DNA of 64,000 bases from Levilactobacillus tongjiangensis (GCF_003946345.1 NZ_RHNY01000005.1:1-64000), one strand, 5' to 3'; positions 1-8,882 are shown, counted from the stretch's first letter. The notes: generated by a model not told the origin, from the letters alone. Translations and numbers: made by a program.

Positions 1-1
1 G

Positions 2-24
2 GGTTTGATACTAAGTATCAAACC
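2..24. repeat. Perfect 9-bp inverted repeat at window edge
   Basis: GGTTTGATA and TATCAAACC flank a five-base loop. Read leftwards it sits at the distal end of the putative rRNA leader, so it may be a leader or processing stem. Its role cannot be settled because the window ends here. Confidence 0.4.
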
Positions 25-54
25 GCCCTACACATATTTGGTTTGTCGAAACAA

Positions 55-72
55 TGTTCAGTTTTCAAAGGT
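55..72 (-). promoter_or_regulatory. boxA-like antitermination sequence in rRNA leader
   Basis: On the minus strand this reads ACCTTTGAAAACTGAACA, which closely resembles the CTTTGAAAACTGAAC segment found in leaders and spacers of Bacillus and Lactobacillus rRNA operons. It lies about 45 bases downstream of the P2 promoter at 119-147. The rRNA operon itself would start beyond the left edge, so this is inferred from the leader alone. Confidence 0.55.
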
Positions 73-118
73 CTACCAGTTATTAACGAAACGATTAACG
101 CTCCGTGACAACTTTTAA

Positions 119-147
119 AGTATATCATGCTGTCAAAATCCTGTCAA
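119..147 (-). promoter_or_regulatory. Strong sigma-A promoter, probable rrn P2
   Basis: On the minus strand a consensus -35 TTGACA (142-147) and a -10 TATACT (119-124) are separated by exactly 17 bases. The region just upstream (148-230) is AT-rich, as expected of an UP element. It fires off the left edge of the window into a leader with a boxA-like motif. Confidence 0.65.
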
Positions 148-330
148 TCAATTTTTAAACAACTTTTTGAATAAATATCGAAGTTATCTGAATCAATTGA
201 ATAATTATTCTCAACAACGTTTACTACTATATCAAGAATCAAGCAGACCGTCAAGCCTTTTTTCAAATTCTTTAGTAGTGAAATCTCGTTGCTGTCATAA
301 TGTTTGTTCCGGTTAATGACAACAAAAAAT

Positions 331-359
331 AGTTTACCAATATCCAGCCGTCCGGTCAA
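331..359 (-). promoter_or_regulatory. Second tandem promoter, probable rrn P1
   Basis: On the minus strand TTGACC (354-359) and TAAACT (331-336) are separated by 17 bases. It lies about 210 bases upstream of the stronger promoter and has the same direction. Tandem P1/P2 promoters are typical of rRNA operons of low-G+C Gram-positive bacteria. The AT-rich stretch between them holds no convincing gene. Confidence 0.45.
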
Positions 360-435
360 GGGTAAAATGAATATTTACTGAAATAAATTGCAACTTTACC
401 CGTTAACGTCGCCGATCAATCCCCGCTAATCACCC

Positions 436-470
436 AAAAACCCCCACTACCGGCAATGGTAGTGGGGGTT
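436..470 (-). terminator. Intrinsic terminator of ltaS
   Basis: Stem CCCCCACTAC/GTAGTGGGGG with a short loop; on the minus strand it is followed by a run of five T. It lies just after the ltaS stop and ends the lipoteichoic acid block before the rRNA promoters. Confidence 0.85.
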
Positions 471-486
471 CATTCGTATCTATGGT

Positions 487-2544
487 CTACTTCAATTCAG
501 GTGCATCGGTCTTATAGTCCGTGGTCTTACCATCATTCTTAGCTAAAGCACTCGTCTTTTCCTTCTTTTCCGCCTCAGCCAATCTCTCCATGGCTGGTTT
601 GTACTTATAAGTAAAGGACGACTTATCAACCTTGGTAAAACCAGTCGGCTTGTAGAACCGCAACAGGTCACCATAAATCACCCGATCAGACAACGAGAGT
701 TCCGTCGTTACGTGGTTCTGCAAGCGATCAACTGCTTTCTTCTGAGCCGTCGTCAATTTCAGAACGTCCCCGGTCTTCGTATCATAGACAGTTCCCCCAA
801 GCTTGGTGTACTTAGGTGAAACAAAGTTACCATTCCGGAAAGCAACCGTCTGATTCCGATTCTTAGCCAGCAAGTCTTGACCAAACTGCACTGTATCCGT
901 GTTCTTGACCCCCAACAGATCTAATAACGTTGGCAAGACATCAATTTCTCCACCATAGGTGTGATTGATGCCCCCTTTGAGTCCGGTAGCGTGAATCATG
1001 AACGGTACCTTTTGGAACTGAGCCAGATCAAAGTTAGTGACCTTACTCTTCCCTAACAATTGTGCAATGGCTGGCCGGTGATTATTGGAAATACCATAAT
1101 GGTCCCCATACGCCACAATCACACTGTTCTTGTACAGCCCCGCCTTCTTCAAGTAAGTTAAGAATTCAGCAAAAGACTGATCCAAGTAATGGGCCGTCTG
1201 AACGTATGGATCCACAGTCTTGTCCCCAGTCTTAGTAGCTGGGAAGTCCGTGTTCTTCTTATCTAGTTCATATGGGTAGTGGTTCGTCAACGTAATCAGC
1301 TTTGCATAGAACGGCTGTGGTAACTGTTCAATGTATTTTGCCGACTGCTTGAAGAAAATCTTATCCTTCAGTCCATACCCCACGGTATAACCGGACTTCT
1401 CCGTATAGTAACTGGAACTAAAGAAGTATTGATAGCCCCATGACTTATAGGTGTTGTCCCGGTTCCAGAAGCTTGGCACATCCCCATGGAATGCAGCCGT
1501 CGTATACCCAGCCTCCTGGCTCAGAATAGCCGGCGCTGCCTGGAACGTATTTTGCGTCCCATAGGTCGTCATTGCTGACCCCTGTGGTAACCCAAACAGA
1601 GAATTTTCCAACATCATTTCAGCATCAGAGGTTTTCCCTTGGGCAACTTGATTGTAGAAGTTGTCAAAAGAAAGGGTGTTCTGATTATGATAGAACTTAT
1701 TTAGAGTCGGGGTGACTTCTTTCCCACCGACCTTATAGTCGAGCAAGAACTGTTGGAAACTCTCCAAATGAATGATAAAAACGTTCTTGCCCTTTTCCTT
1801 ACCGTAGTAAGAAACATTAGGACTGACCCGATTCTGTTTGAGATACTTCAACACACTCTTCATATCACTGGCATTGGCACTCGCCCGCGTTGCGCTTTCC
1901 TTTTGTGTCTGGTAAGCGTTAAAGGCCGCGTACTCGTTCAAGCCGAGATACTTTACGATATAGTTGTTGTCAAATGTCCGCGTCAAGAGTCCTGACCGGT
2001 CAGCGTTCGCCATCCCGAACTCAGCAAACATGAGACCAAACGATAGAACTGTGATTGAGAAAGCATACCGCCGCTTAAATGGTCGCGCATCAATACGAAT
2101 CACGTGCGTCACCAGTAACACAATCAAGACAATGATATCCAGATAAACAAAGAAATCATATAAATGGGTAATCTGAGCCATACTCTTCCCCAGATTATTT
2201 CCAACATCACTGGATCCCTTCATGATCCCAAATGAGAGAAAGTCCGAGAATTCCCGGTAATAAAGGACGTTCGCAAAGATCCACGTCGACTCTAACACAT
2301 CGATGATCATCATCAGCCAGTAGGCCAACCGTCCCCGGAAGTAGAGGGCAATACCAAATACCAATAAAGTTGCCGGTAGTGGATTGATTAGCAGTAGAAA
2401 CTGTTGCACACTCCCCTTTGCACCTAAAGTGAATTCGGTTTGATAGGCAATATAAGTCTTTACCCAAAATAGAACGATGACTAGCAGGAAGAAGCCCATT
2501 CGAGTATTCAACCAGTTGGTCTTCCGTTTAAAAAAGTTCGCCAT
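487..2544 (-). CDS. ltaS: Lipoteichoic acid synthase (LtaS family)
   Basis: Membrane-bound polyglycerol-phosphate synthase that transfers glycerol phosphate from phosphatidylglycerol to the growing lipoteichoic acid chain on the outer face of the membrane. The 685-residue protein has about five hydrophobic segments in the first 180 residues and then a sulfatase/phosphatase-fold domain. Visible catalytic features are Glu in HLESF (about residue 259), the nucleophile Thr in QGKTSDAE (about 304) and the metal-binding DH in YGDHYG (about 481). Length matches the family. ATG is preceded by GGAGGC. The C-terminus (after about 640) is a lysine-rich tail of low complexity. It is the last gene of a minus-strand block with two glycolipid glycosyltransferases, which fits an anchor-plus-polymer role. 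LtaS paralogues such as YfnI or YqgS types are the only realistic alternative. Confidence 0.9.
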   Translation of the reverse strand: MANFFKRKTNWLNTRMGFFLLVIVLFWVKTYIAYQTEFTLGAKGSVQQFLLLINPLPATLLVFGIALYFRGRLAYWLMMIIDVLESTWIFANVLYYREFSDFLSFGIMKGSSDVGNNLGKSMAQITHLYDFFVYLDIIVLIVLLVTHVIRIDARPFKRRYAFSITVLSFGLMFAEFGMANADRSGLLTRTFDNNYIVKYLGLNEYAAFNAYQTQKESATRASANASDMKSVLKYLKQNRVSPNVSYYGKEKGKNVFIIHLESFQQFLLDYKVGGKEVTPTLNKFYHNQNTLSFDNFYNQVAQGKTSDAEMMLENSLFGLPQGSAMTTYGTQNTFQAAPAILSQEAGYTTAAFHGDVPSFWNRDNTYKSWGYQYFFSSSYYTEKSGYTVGYGLKDKIFFKQSAKYIEQLPQPFYAKLITLTNHYPYELDKKNTDFPATKTGDKTVDPYVQTAHYLDQSFAEFLTYLKKAGLYKNSVIVAYGDHYGISNNHRPAIAQLLGKSKVTNFDLAQFQKVPFMIHATGLKGGINHTYGGEIDVLPTLLDLLGVKNTDTVQFGQDLLAKNRNQTVAFRNGNFVSPKYTKLGGTVYDTKTGDVLKLTTAQKKAVDRLQNHVTTELSLSDRVIYGDLLRFYKPTGFTKVDKSSFTYKYKPAMERLAEAEKKEKTSALAKNDGKTTDYKTDAPELK

Positions 2545-2646
2545 GAGACAGCCTCCAGAAAATAATTAACATTACTACAGTATAGCTGATATCGAAGGGT
2601 AATCAATTCGATTCAATAACCTTTGAAAAAATTCAATGTTTAGCCT

Positions 2647-2682
2647 AAAAAAAAACAAAACTATGGCACCCATAGTTTTGTT
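2647..2682 (-). terminator. Intrinsic terminator of ykuJ
   Basis: AACAAAACTATGG pairs with CCATAGTTTTGTT around a tiny loop, and the minus strand continues with a long T run. The stem begins at the ykuJ stop codon, so ltaS probably has its own promoter in 2545-2646. Confidence 0.8.
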
Positions 2683-2917
2683 AGTTATCCGTCAGTAAAT
2701 CGAATAATTCGATAGCGACTAAATCAATGTTATCAAACTCGAAAGTTGTTTCCGGATTGTGTTCGGTTAATGTGTAAGTGTGGGTCAGTTGGTTAAATAC
2801 GACCGTAGCTTGTTCCACGCCTTCTTTTTCAAAACGACGGGGTTGTGGCTCGTCGGTAGCATCCTCTTGCATCGCCTTTAAGCGATTGATAATGCCAATC
2901 AGTTGAGATTCTTCCAT
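2681..2917 (-). CDS. YkuJ family protein (DUF1797)
   Basis: Small soluble protein of 78 residues that resembles Bacillus YkuJ: an N-terminal helix (SQLIGIINRLKAMQ), a middle beta region, and a conserved C-terminal FDNIDLVAIELFDLL segment. No biochemical function is established for the family. The start ATG has AAAGGGG upstream. The gene follows the flippase-like gene by 76 bases and is closed by a strong terminator, so it may be the last gene of the glycosyltransferase operon. There is no signal peptide or membrane segment. Its acidic, compact sequence suggests a cytosolic dimer, but this is inference. Confidence 0.75.
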   Translation of the reverse strand: MEESQLIGIINRLKAMQEDATDEPQPRRFEKEGVEQATVVFNQLTHTYTLTEHNPETTFEFDNIDLVAIELFDLLTDN

Positions 2918-2993
2918 GGTTGGTCCCCTTTCTAGCTTTCATAATGATTTTACCAAACTTGGGCCACTATGGCACGCCCAAATCCAGAAAATC

Positions 2994-4028
2994 TTAGTCA
3001 TTTACCTGATTCTTCTCTTCAACGACTTTATCTGGACGGATTACCATCGCAATGAGACCAGCGAGCATCCCCAAGTAATAGGTCAACAGACGCCATAAAA
3101 TCATCGCTAGGACTAATTTACTATTCGACGTGATGTAACTTCTAAAAATCATTTCGAAGCTATACTCCGCTCCCCCAGAACCTCCTGGAATCGGAAATAG
3201 TGAGATTACCATCACGATTAGAATATGCAGACTGGTTACCATCACAATGCTGGCCGACGTGTAGCCGAGCGCTAGCATAATAAAATACGGAATTAAGTAG
3301 TAAAACATCAGTTGGAAGAAAGTAATGACAAAGACTCGTAACATGAGTTTCCCTTGGCCACTGATACGAACACTCTCCGCATAAAACGAATCAATCTTTC
3401 CGTTGATGTTAGCTTCCATACGGTCAAACCGTGTCGGTTTCATAAACCATCGCATTGGGTACAGGACGACACCCACCATCTTTTTCGTGAACGCGTACCA
3501 GAACATGACCATTAACAGACCAACAATCACCGCAAAGTGAATGGTAAATCCGAAGACGACCAACCAAGCCAGTGCGTGCAACTTATCCTGAATGCTATGG
3601 AACCCAATCAACAGCGCAAACAGGAAGTTGATGACAATCATGGATTGGTACACCACAAACTTCATCAACAGGACCGAACTAGCTTTACCCGCGTCGACCC
3701 CGGTCTGCATCAACGCAATCAGTTGGGCTGGTTGCCCACCAGATGAAAATGGCGTAATCCCATTGAATAATTGTTCGACCATGGGAATCCGCAGGGCGTC
3801 TTTAAACGTGAAGCCTGTGATGCGGTCAGAAATGAAGACCTTTACGATCCACGCTTCCAACCCCAAGTAAATCAACATACACAAGACGGCGACCCCAAAC
3901 CACCAAAAGTTAATGTGCACGAAATCATTGATTAAAACTGAAAACTTAATGTCACGGAGTGAATAGGCAAAAATGGCAATCCCCAAGAGTAACATTACAG
4001 CTAGTACCCATTTATTTCGACGTGACAT
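2994..4028 (-). CDS. Flippase-like / LPG-synthase transmembrane domain protein
   Basis: Integral membrane protein of 344 residues with about seven or eight hydrophobic helices, matching the flippase-like domain (UPF0104, lysylphosphatidylglycerol synthase TM region) without the soluble MprF C-terminal domain. The conserved loop FPIPGGSGGAEYSFE (about residue 280) is typical of the family and is where MprF proteins carry part of their translocation motif. It starts only 4 bases after the stop of the upstream glycosyltransferase, so the two are translationally linked. In Listeria the lafA-lafB genes are also followed by a membrane protein gene (lafC), so a role in moving or handling the glycolipid anchor is a reasonable inference. 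It cannot aminoacylate lipids, because it lacks the required domain. Confidence 0.8.
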   Translation of the reverse strand: MSRRNKWVLAVMLLLGIAIFAYSLRDIKFSVLINDFVHINFWWFGVAVLCMLIYLGLEAWIVKVFISDRITGFTFKDALRIPMVEQLFNGITPFSSGGQPAQLIALMQTGVDAGKASSVLLMKFVVYQSMIVINFLFALLIGFHSIQDKLHALAWLVVFGFTIHFAVIVGLLMVMFWYAFTKKMVGVVLYPMRWFMKPTRFDRMEANINGKIDSFYAESVRISGQGKLMLRVFVITFFQLMFYYLIPYFIMLALGYTSASIVMVTSLHILIVMVISLFPIPGGSGGAEYSFEMIFRSYITSNSKLVLAMILWRLLTYYLGMLAGLIAMVIRPDKVVEEKNQVND

Positions 4029-4032
4029 TCAG

Positions 4033-5055
4033 TTACCCCTCTTTAGCTTGTTGCTGATAGAATTTAAGCCAAATCTCCGCTAAATGTTCTTCGGAGTATC
4101 GGTTGGCGGCTGCCAGACTCTTCTGACGCCAATGTTCTAGAGCAACTTCATCCGTCGGTAACGTTTGAAGTTGCGCATTCATTTCATCATAGTCCTTGGC
4201 TGGTTGATAGTCCCCAGCAATAATCGCCTGGTACAGATCCAAGTCCCGCAACAAAACGGGTGTCCCCGTGCTAAATGCCTCTAAAACCGACATGGGGAAT
4301 AATTCATTGAACGATGGTAGCAGAAACAAATCTGCCATATCATAATAATCAACGAGTTTGTCTCGATCAACGATTCCCGGGAAGCTCAAGTTAGCTGGTG
4401 GATCATCAACAACCTTCTTCAGCGCAGCGTAACCATCCGTCATCCGCCCAAACGAAAAGCCCCCAGCCCAGATAAACTGGAGGTCTGGATTGTTCCGAGC
4501 GAGCTTGATGAAGTCAAATAACCCTTTGCGTTCCTGAATCTGACCAGTTCCCAAAATTGTGAACCGATGATCATCATACCCATACTGCTGTCGTAACGCG
4601 ACCTTTTGTTGGCCATCTACCGGATAAAATTCATCACGACTAACAAAATTTGGAATGTACGTCACCTTTTTTTCAGGGATTCCCGCCACCACTAACTTCG
4701 GAATAAACGTTGGATTGACCACCACGATGTGATCCATCCGTTTGTAAAAGGCAATCACATACTTATAGAAGATCGCCCGAAACGGTTGGGGAATCTTAAC
4801 ACTGCCCTCCAACGTTTCCGGGAGAAAATGGACGTAGCCCACCTTGCGGCCCCGGTGTGGGAGAAACGTCGATAAATAGTATGAGAAATTAATCGTGTGA
4901 TAGTGGGTCAAGTCGACCCGGCGGTACTTATTCACGGACACATCAAACTCGTCACTCAACCGGGTGCGCAAAAGATTCATGAGTTCCAGGTAAGCACTCC
5001 CCACACCCTGACCCTTGACGGAATCGGCTGCAGAAAACATGTTGATTTTTAGCAT
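4033..5055 (-). CDS. GT4 glycosyltransferase, glycolipid anchor (LafB/BgsA-like)
   Basis: Retaining glycosyltransferase of family GT4, 340 residues. It probably adds the second sugar to monoglycosyl-diacylglycerol to make the anchor for lipoteichoic acid. The N-terminus (LKINMFSAADSVKGQGVGSA) is characteristic of the LafB/BgsA/CpoA group. The GT-B nucleotide-sugar site is seen as ILGTGQIQERKG and the EX7E motif as ELFPMSVLE (about residues 250-258). There is no signal or clear transmembrane segment; membrane association would be peripheral. It lies 12 bases downstream of the first-step enzyme and 4 bases upstream of the flippase-like gene. The sugar donor (UDP-glucose or UDP-galactose) cannot be read from the sequence. 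Confidence 0.82.
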   Translation of the reverse strand: MLKINMFSAADSVKGQGVGSAYLELMNLLRTRLSDEFDVSVNKYRRVDLTHYHTINFSYYLSTFLPHRGRKVGYVHFLPETLEGSVKIPQPFRAIFYKYVIAFYKRMDHIVVVNPTFIPKLVVAGIPEKKVTYIPNFVSRDEFYPVDGQQKVALRQQYGYDDHRFTILGTGQIQERKGLFDFIKLARNNPDLQFIWAGGFSFGRMTDGYAALKKVVDDPPANLSFPGIVDRDKLVDYYDMADLFLLPSFNELFPMSVLEAFSTGTPVLLRDLDLYQAIIAGDYQPAKDYDEMNAQLQTLPTDEVALEHWRQKSLAAANRYSEEHLAEIWLKFYQQQAKEG

Positions 5056-5067
5056 TCAAAAACTCCT

Positions 5068-6246
5068 CTAATCAGTAAAGTCCGGGGTATCCTCGTGGGA
5101 GCGCTCATAGCTAGCCTGTGCGTCCTGATAAAATTCAATCACGTGTTGCCCAAACGTATCCGCTGAAATCTCAGACAGCGTCCGCGCCAACAAGTCAGGA
5201 TCCTGCTCTTCATCCCCATGAAGCAGGTAATCAACCACATTTTTAATCATGGTCTCAGTCGTGCGGTAGGTCACGCCTAAAGTTCGACTGGATAATAGAT
5301 CATCCGTATACGGACTGGTCATAACCACGATTTTAGTACCGGCCGCCATGGCTTCGATATACGTTAATCCTTGCGACTCCGAATCGGAAGACGACAGGAA
5401 CACGTTGGCCATGTGATAATAACGGAAAACCTCATCGTTATTGACCTCGCCAGTGAAGGAAACGTGGTCAGTCAGACCAGCTTCTTCCGTCTGCTTGACC
5501 AGATCTTCATGAGCTGGGCCTTCCCCAACAATCAAGAGTTGGGCGTTAGGCACCTGTGCTAGAATCTGCGGCATCGCGGCAATGCTGGCCTTAATGTTCT
5601 TCTCATAGGCCAACCGGCTCAGTGATAAAATGACCGGCGTATCGGGCTCGTAGCCCAATTGCCGCCGTAAGTTGGCCGTATCGGGTTGCTCGTACTGGTG
5701 TAAATTGACTCCAGTCGGAATCACCCGAATCGGTGCCTTGACCCCATAATCAGTTAAAGTCGTTAACACCCGGTCACTGGGTGCCACCACCCCAGTGAGA
5801 TGATAACAAAAAGCTAACGTCCCCTGTTTAACGTGAACGGGCTTAAGAATCTTGCCATTCGCCACGTAGTGTAGATAATCTTCATACATGGTGTGATAGG
5901 TGTGCAGGCATGGAATCTCCAGATTCCGTGCCACAAACTTACCGATCCACCCCATCGAAAACTCGGTTTGGGTGTGGACCACATCCAAATTTAACTCCTT
6001 CGCAATCTGATAAGCCTGAAACAGCCCCCGGACAGCGATTCGGCGGTCAGTAAAGGACACGAACGGAATACTCTGGAACCGAAAAACGTTGCGTTCATAA
6101 ACATTCTTCTCAACGTGTGGGTCGGTCGTGGTGAATATGTAGACCTGATGGCCTTGCTTTTCCAGCTGGTCCCGTAACGTCTTAATAGACGTTGCCACCC
6201 CACTTACTTGAGGGAAATAGGTATCCGTAAATATGCCAATGTTCAT
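5068..6246 (-). CDS. GT4 glycosyltransferase, diacylglycerol glucosyltransferase (LafA/BgsB-like)
   Basis: First glycosyltransferase of anchor synthesis, likely moving a glucosyl residue from UDP-glucose to diacylglycerol. The N-terminal MNIGIFTDTYFPQVSGVAT is the signature of the LafA/BgsB group. The GT-B fold is supported by LSRLAYEKN and the EX7E motif ESQGLTYIE (about residues 291-299). I place the start at the ATG at 6246, giving 392 residues, because AAGGGGG lies just upstream and the homologous N-terminus begins there; a longer frame to 6306 adds 20 unrelated residues. It opens the lipoteichoic acid block. The last 20 residues are acidic and probably flexible. Confidence 0.85.
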   Translation of the reverse strand: MNIGIFTDTYFPQVSGVATSIKTLRDQLEKQGHQVYIFTTTDPHVEKNVYERNVFRFQSIPFVSFTDRRIAVRGLFQAYQIAKELNLDVVHTQTEFSMGWIGKFVARNLEIPCLHTYHTMYEDYLHYVANGKILKPVHVKQGTLAFCYHLTGVVAPSDRVLTTLTDYGVKAPIRVIPTGVNLHQYEQPDTANLRRQLGYEPDTPVILSLSRLAYEKNIKASIAAMPQILAQVPNAQLLIVGEGPAHEDLVKQTEEAGLTDHVSFTGEVNNDEVFRYYHMANVFLSSSDSESQGLTYIEAMAAGTKIVVMTSPYTDDLLSSRTLGVTYRTTETMIKNVVDYLLHGDEEQDPDLLARTLSEISADTFGQHVIEFYQDAQASYERSHEDTPDFTD

Positions 6247-6365
6247 CGCCAATCCCCCTTGATTTTGTGCTTGATTAAAAAAATAACCAGTATCTCTATT
6301 GTACAATCAACACAATTATATGGGTTTGCCTAGGTGATTGCAAACCACAACTGGCTACATTAAAT

Positions 6366-6406
6366 AAAAAGAACGCTTCCAGAGATAGGCTACTCCAGAA
6401 GCGCTC
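6366..6406 (-). terminator. Intrinsic terminator of ptsHI
   Basis: GAGCGCTTCTGGAG pairs with CTCTGGAAGCGTTC (minus strand) around an 8-base loop and is followed by TTTTTATT. It lies about 50 bases past the ptsI stop. Confidence 0.8.
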
Positions 6407-6458
6407 TATTATGGCCTTATTTTCGCCTAAGTGAAACTACCCATGTACTGGTATAACA

Positions 6459-8189
6459 TCATTTAACCACGTCTGGTGCGACCGCTTGGACCATCGTGAT
6501 AACCTCCTGGCTAGTGCTGGCCGAATTTAAGACGGTTTCCACTAAGGACGCCAAGTCATGGGCCTTCAATTGCCCAATCAACTCACGCGTCCGGCCAAGT
6601 TCATTGGCTCCCATTGAGAACTCATCAAGTCCCATCCCCAACAATAGCGGTACGGCAATCGGGTCACCTGCCATTTCGCCACACATCGCCACTGGAATAC
6701 CGGCCGCATGACCGGCCCGAATAATACTATCGATCAACCGTAAGACGGCTGGATGATAGGGTTGATACAGGTAGGCCACGTCAGGATCTGTTCGATCTGC
6801 GGCTAACGTATATCCAATGAGATCGTTGGTTCCAATACTCATGAAATCCACTTCTTGGGCAAAGCGGTCCGCTAAGATTGCTGCTGCTGGAACTTCAATC
6901 ATCATCCCCACGTGAACTTGCCCCAAGGGAATATTGGCAGCCGTCAGCTGCGAACGCTCATCATTGTAAATAGCTTTGGCCTGCCGAAACTCATCCAGCG
7001 TTGAAATCATTGGAAACATAATATTAAGGTTGCCGTACGCCGACGCCCGCAAGAGTGCCCGCAGCTGACTGCGAAACATTTGCTGATGCGCTAAGCTTTG
7101 GCGAATAGCTCGTGCTCCCAGGAATGAGTTTTCTGTTTGACCAGCCACCTGATACGGTAAGGATTTATCCCCACCGATGTCTAGTGTCCGCATGACCACG
7201 GGACGTGGCGCTAATTTCTGCAAAATATCACGGTACGCCACGAACTGTTCGTCCTCGGAGGGTAATGAATCGGTCTGCATATAGAGGAACTCCGTCCGGA
7301 ACAACCCCACTGCCTCGGCACCACCTTGAATAATGGCCGGCAAATCGGCAGCCGTTTCCATATTCGCGGCCAGCAGAACGTCCACCCCATCCTTCGTTAA
7401 GGTACCGTGATTCGGCTGTTCCGCTAGCTTGGCGGAATTGGCACGCTGCTTGGCCATCGTCACCTTAGCATGGTAAAGCTCGGCTGAACTCGGTCCCAAC
7501 GTAATGTTGCCTAGCTTCCCGTTCATCACGATTGTTTCGCCATCCCGCAGTTGCGTGGTCGCTGTTTGTGCGCCGACCACCGCTGGAATGCCCTTGGCCC
7601 GGGCCAACAACGAAACGTGCGCGACACGACCACCCAAGTCCGTAATGATCCCCAGGATATTCGACATGTCGGTTGGAAAGGCCTCATTAGAGACCAGTTC
7701 ATGGGCCACCAAGATAACGGGTCGATCAATCAACGCAATATCAGGTAACTTGACCCCCAACAAATGAGCAGTCAAGCGTTTCGTCACTTGGTGCAGTTGG
7801 GTCAACCGTTCTTCCAAATATGGATTATCCTGCAACGGCTGGTCGACTGTTTCTAGTTGCTCGACAGCTCGACTCAGTGCCACCTCAGCGTTGAGTCGTT
7901 GTTCATTAATAATCTGCTCAACACGTTTGACGAGTTCAGGATCCTTTAACATGGAAATTTGGTGACAAAAAACCTGAGCACCATCAGCGCCCAGGTTCTT
8001 CGTTACGCGAGTTTTAATCGTCTCAACTTCCGAGGTAGCAGCGTCAAGGGCCTGATGGAATCGTGTCAATTCGTAATCAAGATTTTTGATTGACCGGGGG
8101 GCACAGCTGAGGTCTGGATCAACCAGTCGGTAGACCGGCCCACAGACCACACCGTCACTCGCGGCAATTCCCTTGAGCATCGCTCTCAT
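6459..8189 (-). CDS. ptsI: Phosphoenolpyruvate-protein phosphotransferase (Enzyme I)
   Basis: General PTS enzyme that takes phosphate from phosphoenolpyruvate and passes it to HPr. The 576 residues contain an N-terminal HPr-binding/phosphohistidine domain with the active His in GGRVAHVSLLAR (about residue 190), and a C-terminal PEP-binding barrel with LDIGGDKSLPY, MFPMIS and the catalytic Cys of AMCGEMAGDP (about 502). Length is normal. The start ATG overlaps the ptsH stop (TAATG), implying translational coupling; a second in-frame ATG three codons later (8180) is an alternative start. It is co-transcribed with ptsH and closed by a terminator at 6366-6406. The residues around the active His are V-A-H-V-S-L-L rather than the commoner T-S-H-x-A-I-M, a modest variation. 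Confidence 0.95.
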   Translation of the reverse strand: MRAMLKGIAASDGVVCGPVYRLVDPDLSCAPRSIKNLDYELTRFHQALDAATSEVETIKTRVTKNLGADGAQVFCHQISMLKDPELVKRVEQIINEQRLNAEVALSRAVEQLETVDQPLQDNPYLEERLTQLHQVTKRLTAHLLGVKLPDIALIDRPVILVAHELVSNEAFPTDMSNILGIITDLGGRVAHVSLLARAKGIPAVVGAQTATTQLRDGETIVMNGKLGNITLGPSSAELYHAKVTMAKQRANSAKLAEQPNHGTLTKDGVDVLLAANMETAADLPAIIQGGAEAVGLFRTEFLYMQTDSLPSEDEQFVAYRDILQKLAPRPVVMRTLDIGGDKSLPYQVAGQTENSFLGARAIRQSLAHQQMFRSQLRALLRASAYGNLNIMFPMISTLDEFRQAKAIYNDERSQLTAANIPLGQVHVGMMIEVPAAAILADRFAQEVDFMSIGTNDLIGYTLAADRTDPDVAYLYQPYHPAVLRLIDSIIRAGHAAGIPVAMCGEMAGDPIAVPLLLGMGLDEFSMGANELGRTRELIGQLKAHDLASLVETVLNSASTSQEVITMVQAVAPDVVK

Positions 8190-8455
8190 TAGTCAGACAA
8201 ACCCTCTTTTTTCATTGTTTCAGCCACAGCACTCATGGCGTCAGCTTCGTCATCACCGTCAGTCGTAATGGTAATGTCAGCATTTTGGCCAACACCCAAG
8301 GACATAACACCCATGATAGACTTCAAGTTAACGGACTTGTCTTGGTACTGCAAGCTAACTTCAGAGTTGAACTTGCTGGCTGCTTGTACTAATAAAGTTG
8401 CGGGACGTGCATGGATTCCAGTTTCTGCTGTAACATGAAATTCGCGTTTTTCCAT
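8189..8455 (-). CDS. ptsH: Phosphocarrier protein HPr
   Basis: Small PTS phosphocarrier of 88 residues. The catalytic His15 sits in GIHARPA, and the regulatory Ser46, target of HPr kinase/phosphorylase in Gram-positive bacteria, sits in [12 protein letters not shown]. Both sites are intact, so it should act in sugar transport and, as HPr-Ser-P, as CcpA corepressor. I place the start at ATG 8455 because AAAGGAGA lies upstream and the protein then has canonical length; the open frame extends 29 codons further without homology. Its stop overlaps the ptsI start. Confidence 0.96.
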   Translation of the reverse strand: MEKREFHVTAETGIHARPATLLVQAASKFNSEVSLQYQDKSVNLKSIMGVMSLGVGQNADITITTDGDDEADAMSAVAETMKKEGLSD

Positions 8456-8561
8456 AATTGATCGATCTCCTTTAAGCTTAGGTTGACTACTTACCGACAT
8501 AACCCGCCTTGACCTTGCGCATTGGCCAAACAACCATTCCACGAGCTACGCCTACCTACTA

Positions 8562-8590
8562 AGAATATCAATCTCAGCAGTAAATTACAA
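8562..8590 (-). promoter_or_regulatory. ptsH promoter
   Basis: On the minus strand TTGTAA (8585-8590) and TATTCT (8562-8567) are 17 bases apart, about 105 bases before the ptsH start. Just upstream (8588-8613) are two overlapping imperfect cre-like sequences (AAGCGCTT and a TGTAAGCGGTT half). Carbon control through CcpA is therefore possible but not certain. Confidence 0.5.
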
Positions 8591-8619
8591 GCGCTTCATG
8601 AACCGCTTACATGAAAAAA

Positions 8620-8823
8620 TTAAGATTCCGCATCTTCACCAGCGTCATGATCGTAGTGATAGATGAGTTGGCCGTTCTTTTCAGCCTGACCCACGACTCG
8701 CTTTCTGGTTTCAAATGCCATGAAGGCCCGCTGAAACGCGGGAAACTCAGCGGGCGTTACCGTAAAACTATCTATTTTCTTATCCTTTAATTGGTTCATT
8801 AAATCGGTATAGTCTTTATCCAA
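8620..8823 (-). CDS. Small hypothetical protein
   Basis: I do not recognise this protein beyond a conserved small lactobacillus type. The sequence is soluble, charged and alpha/beta-like (SFTVTPAEFPAFQRAFMAFETRKRVVGQAEKNG... region), with no signal peptide, cysteines or known motif. I prefer a TTG start at 8823 (67 residues), because AGGGGTGG lies about 5 bases upstream and the predicted promoter at 8854-8882 would leave the ATG at 8853 outside the transcript. It diverges from clpE, and the intergenic region carries a CIRCE-like operator, so heat-shock control of this gene is an open possibility. Confidence 0.6.
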   Translation of the reverse strand: MDKDYTDLMNQLKDKKIDSFTVTPAEFPAFQRAFMAFETRKRVVGQAEKNGQLIYHYDHDAGEDAES

Positions 8824-8853
8824 CTCGCCACCCCTATTCTTGATGCCTTTCAT

Positions 8854-8882
8854 ATTCTACGGTGAAAATCGCCTTAGGTCAA
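8854..8882 (-). promoter_or_regulatory. Promoter of the small gene at 8620-8823
   Basis: On the minus strand TTGACC (8877-8882) and TAGAAT (8854-8859) are separated by 17 bases. Transcription would begin near 8847, which supports the TTG start at 8823 over the upstream ATG at 8853. Confidence 0.5.

Noticed and set aside
144-359. 71-codon open frame on the minus strand
   Set aside because: It overlaps both predicted rRNA promoters, lacks a ribosome site and is very AT-rich; it is better explained as promoter DNA.
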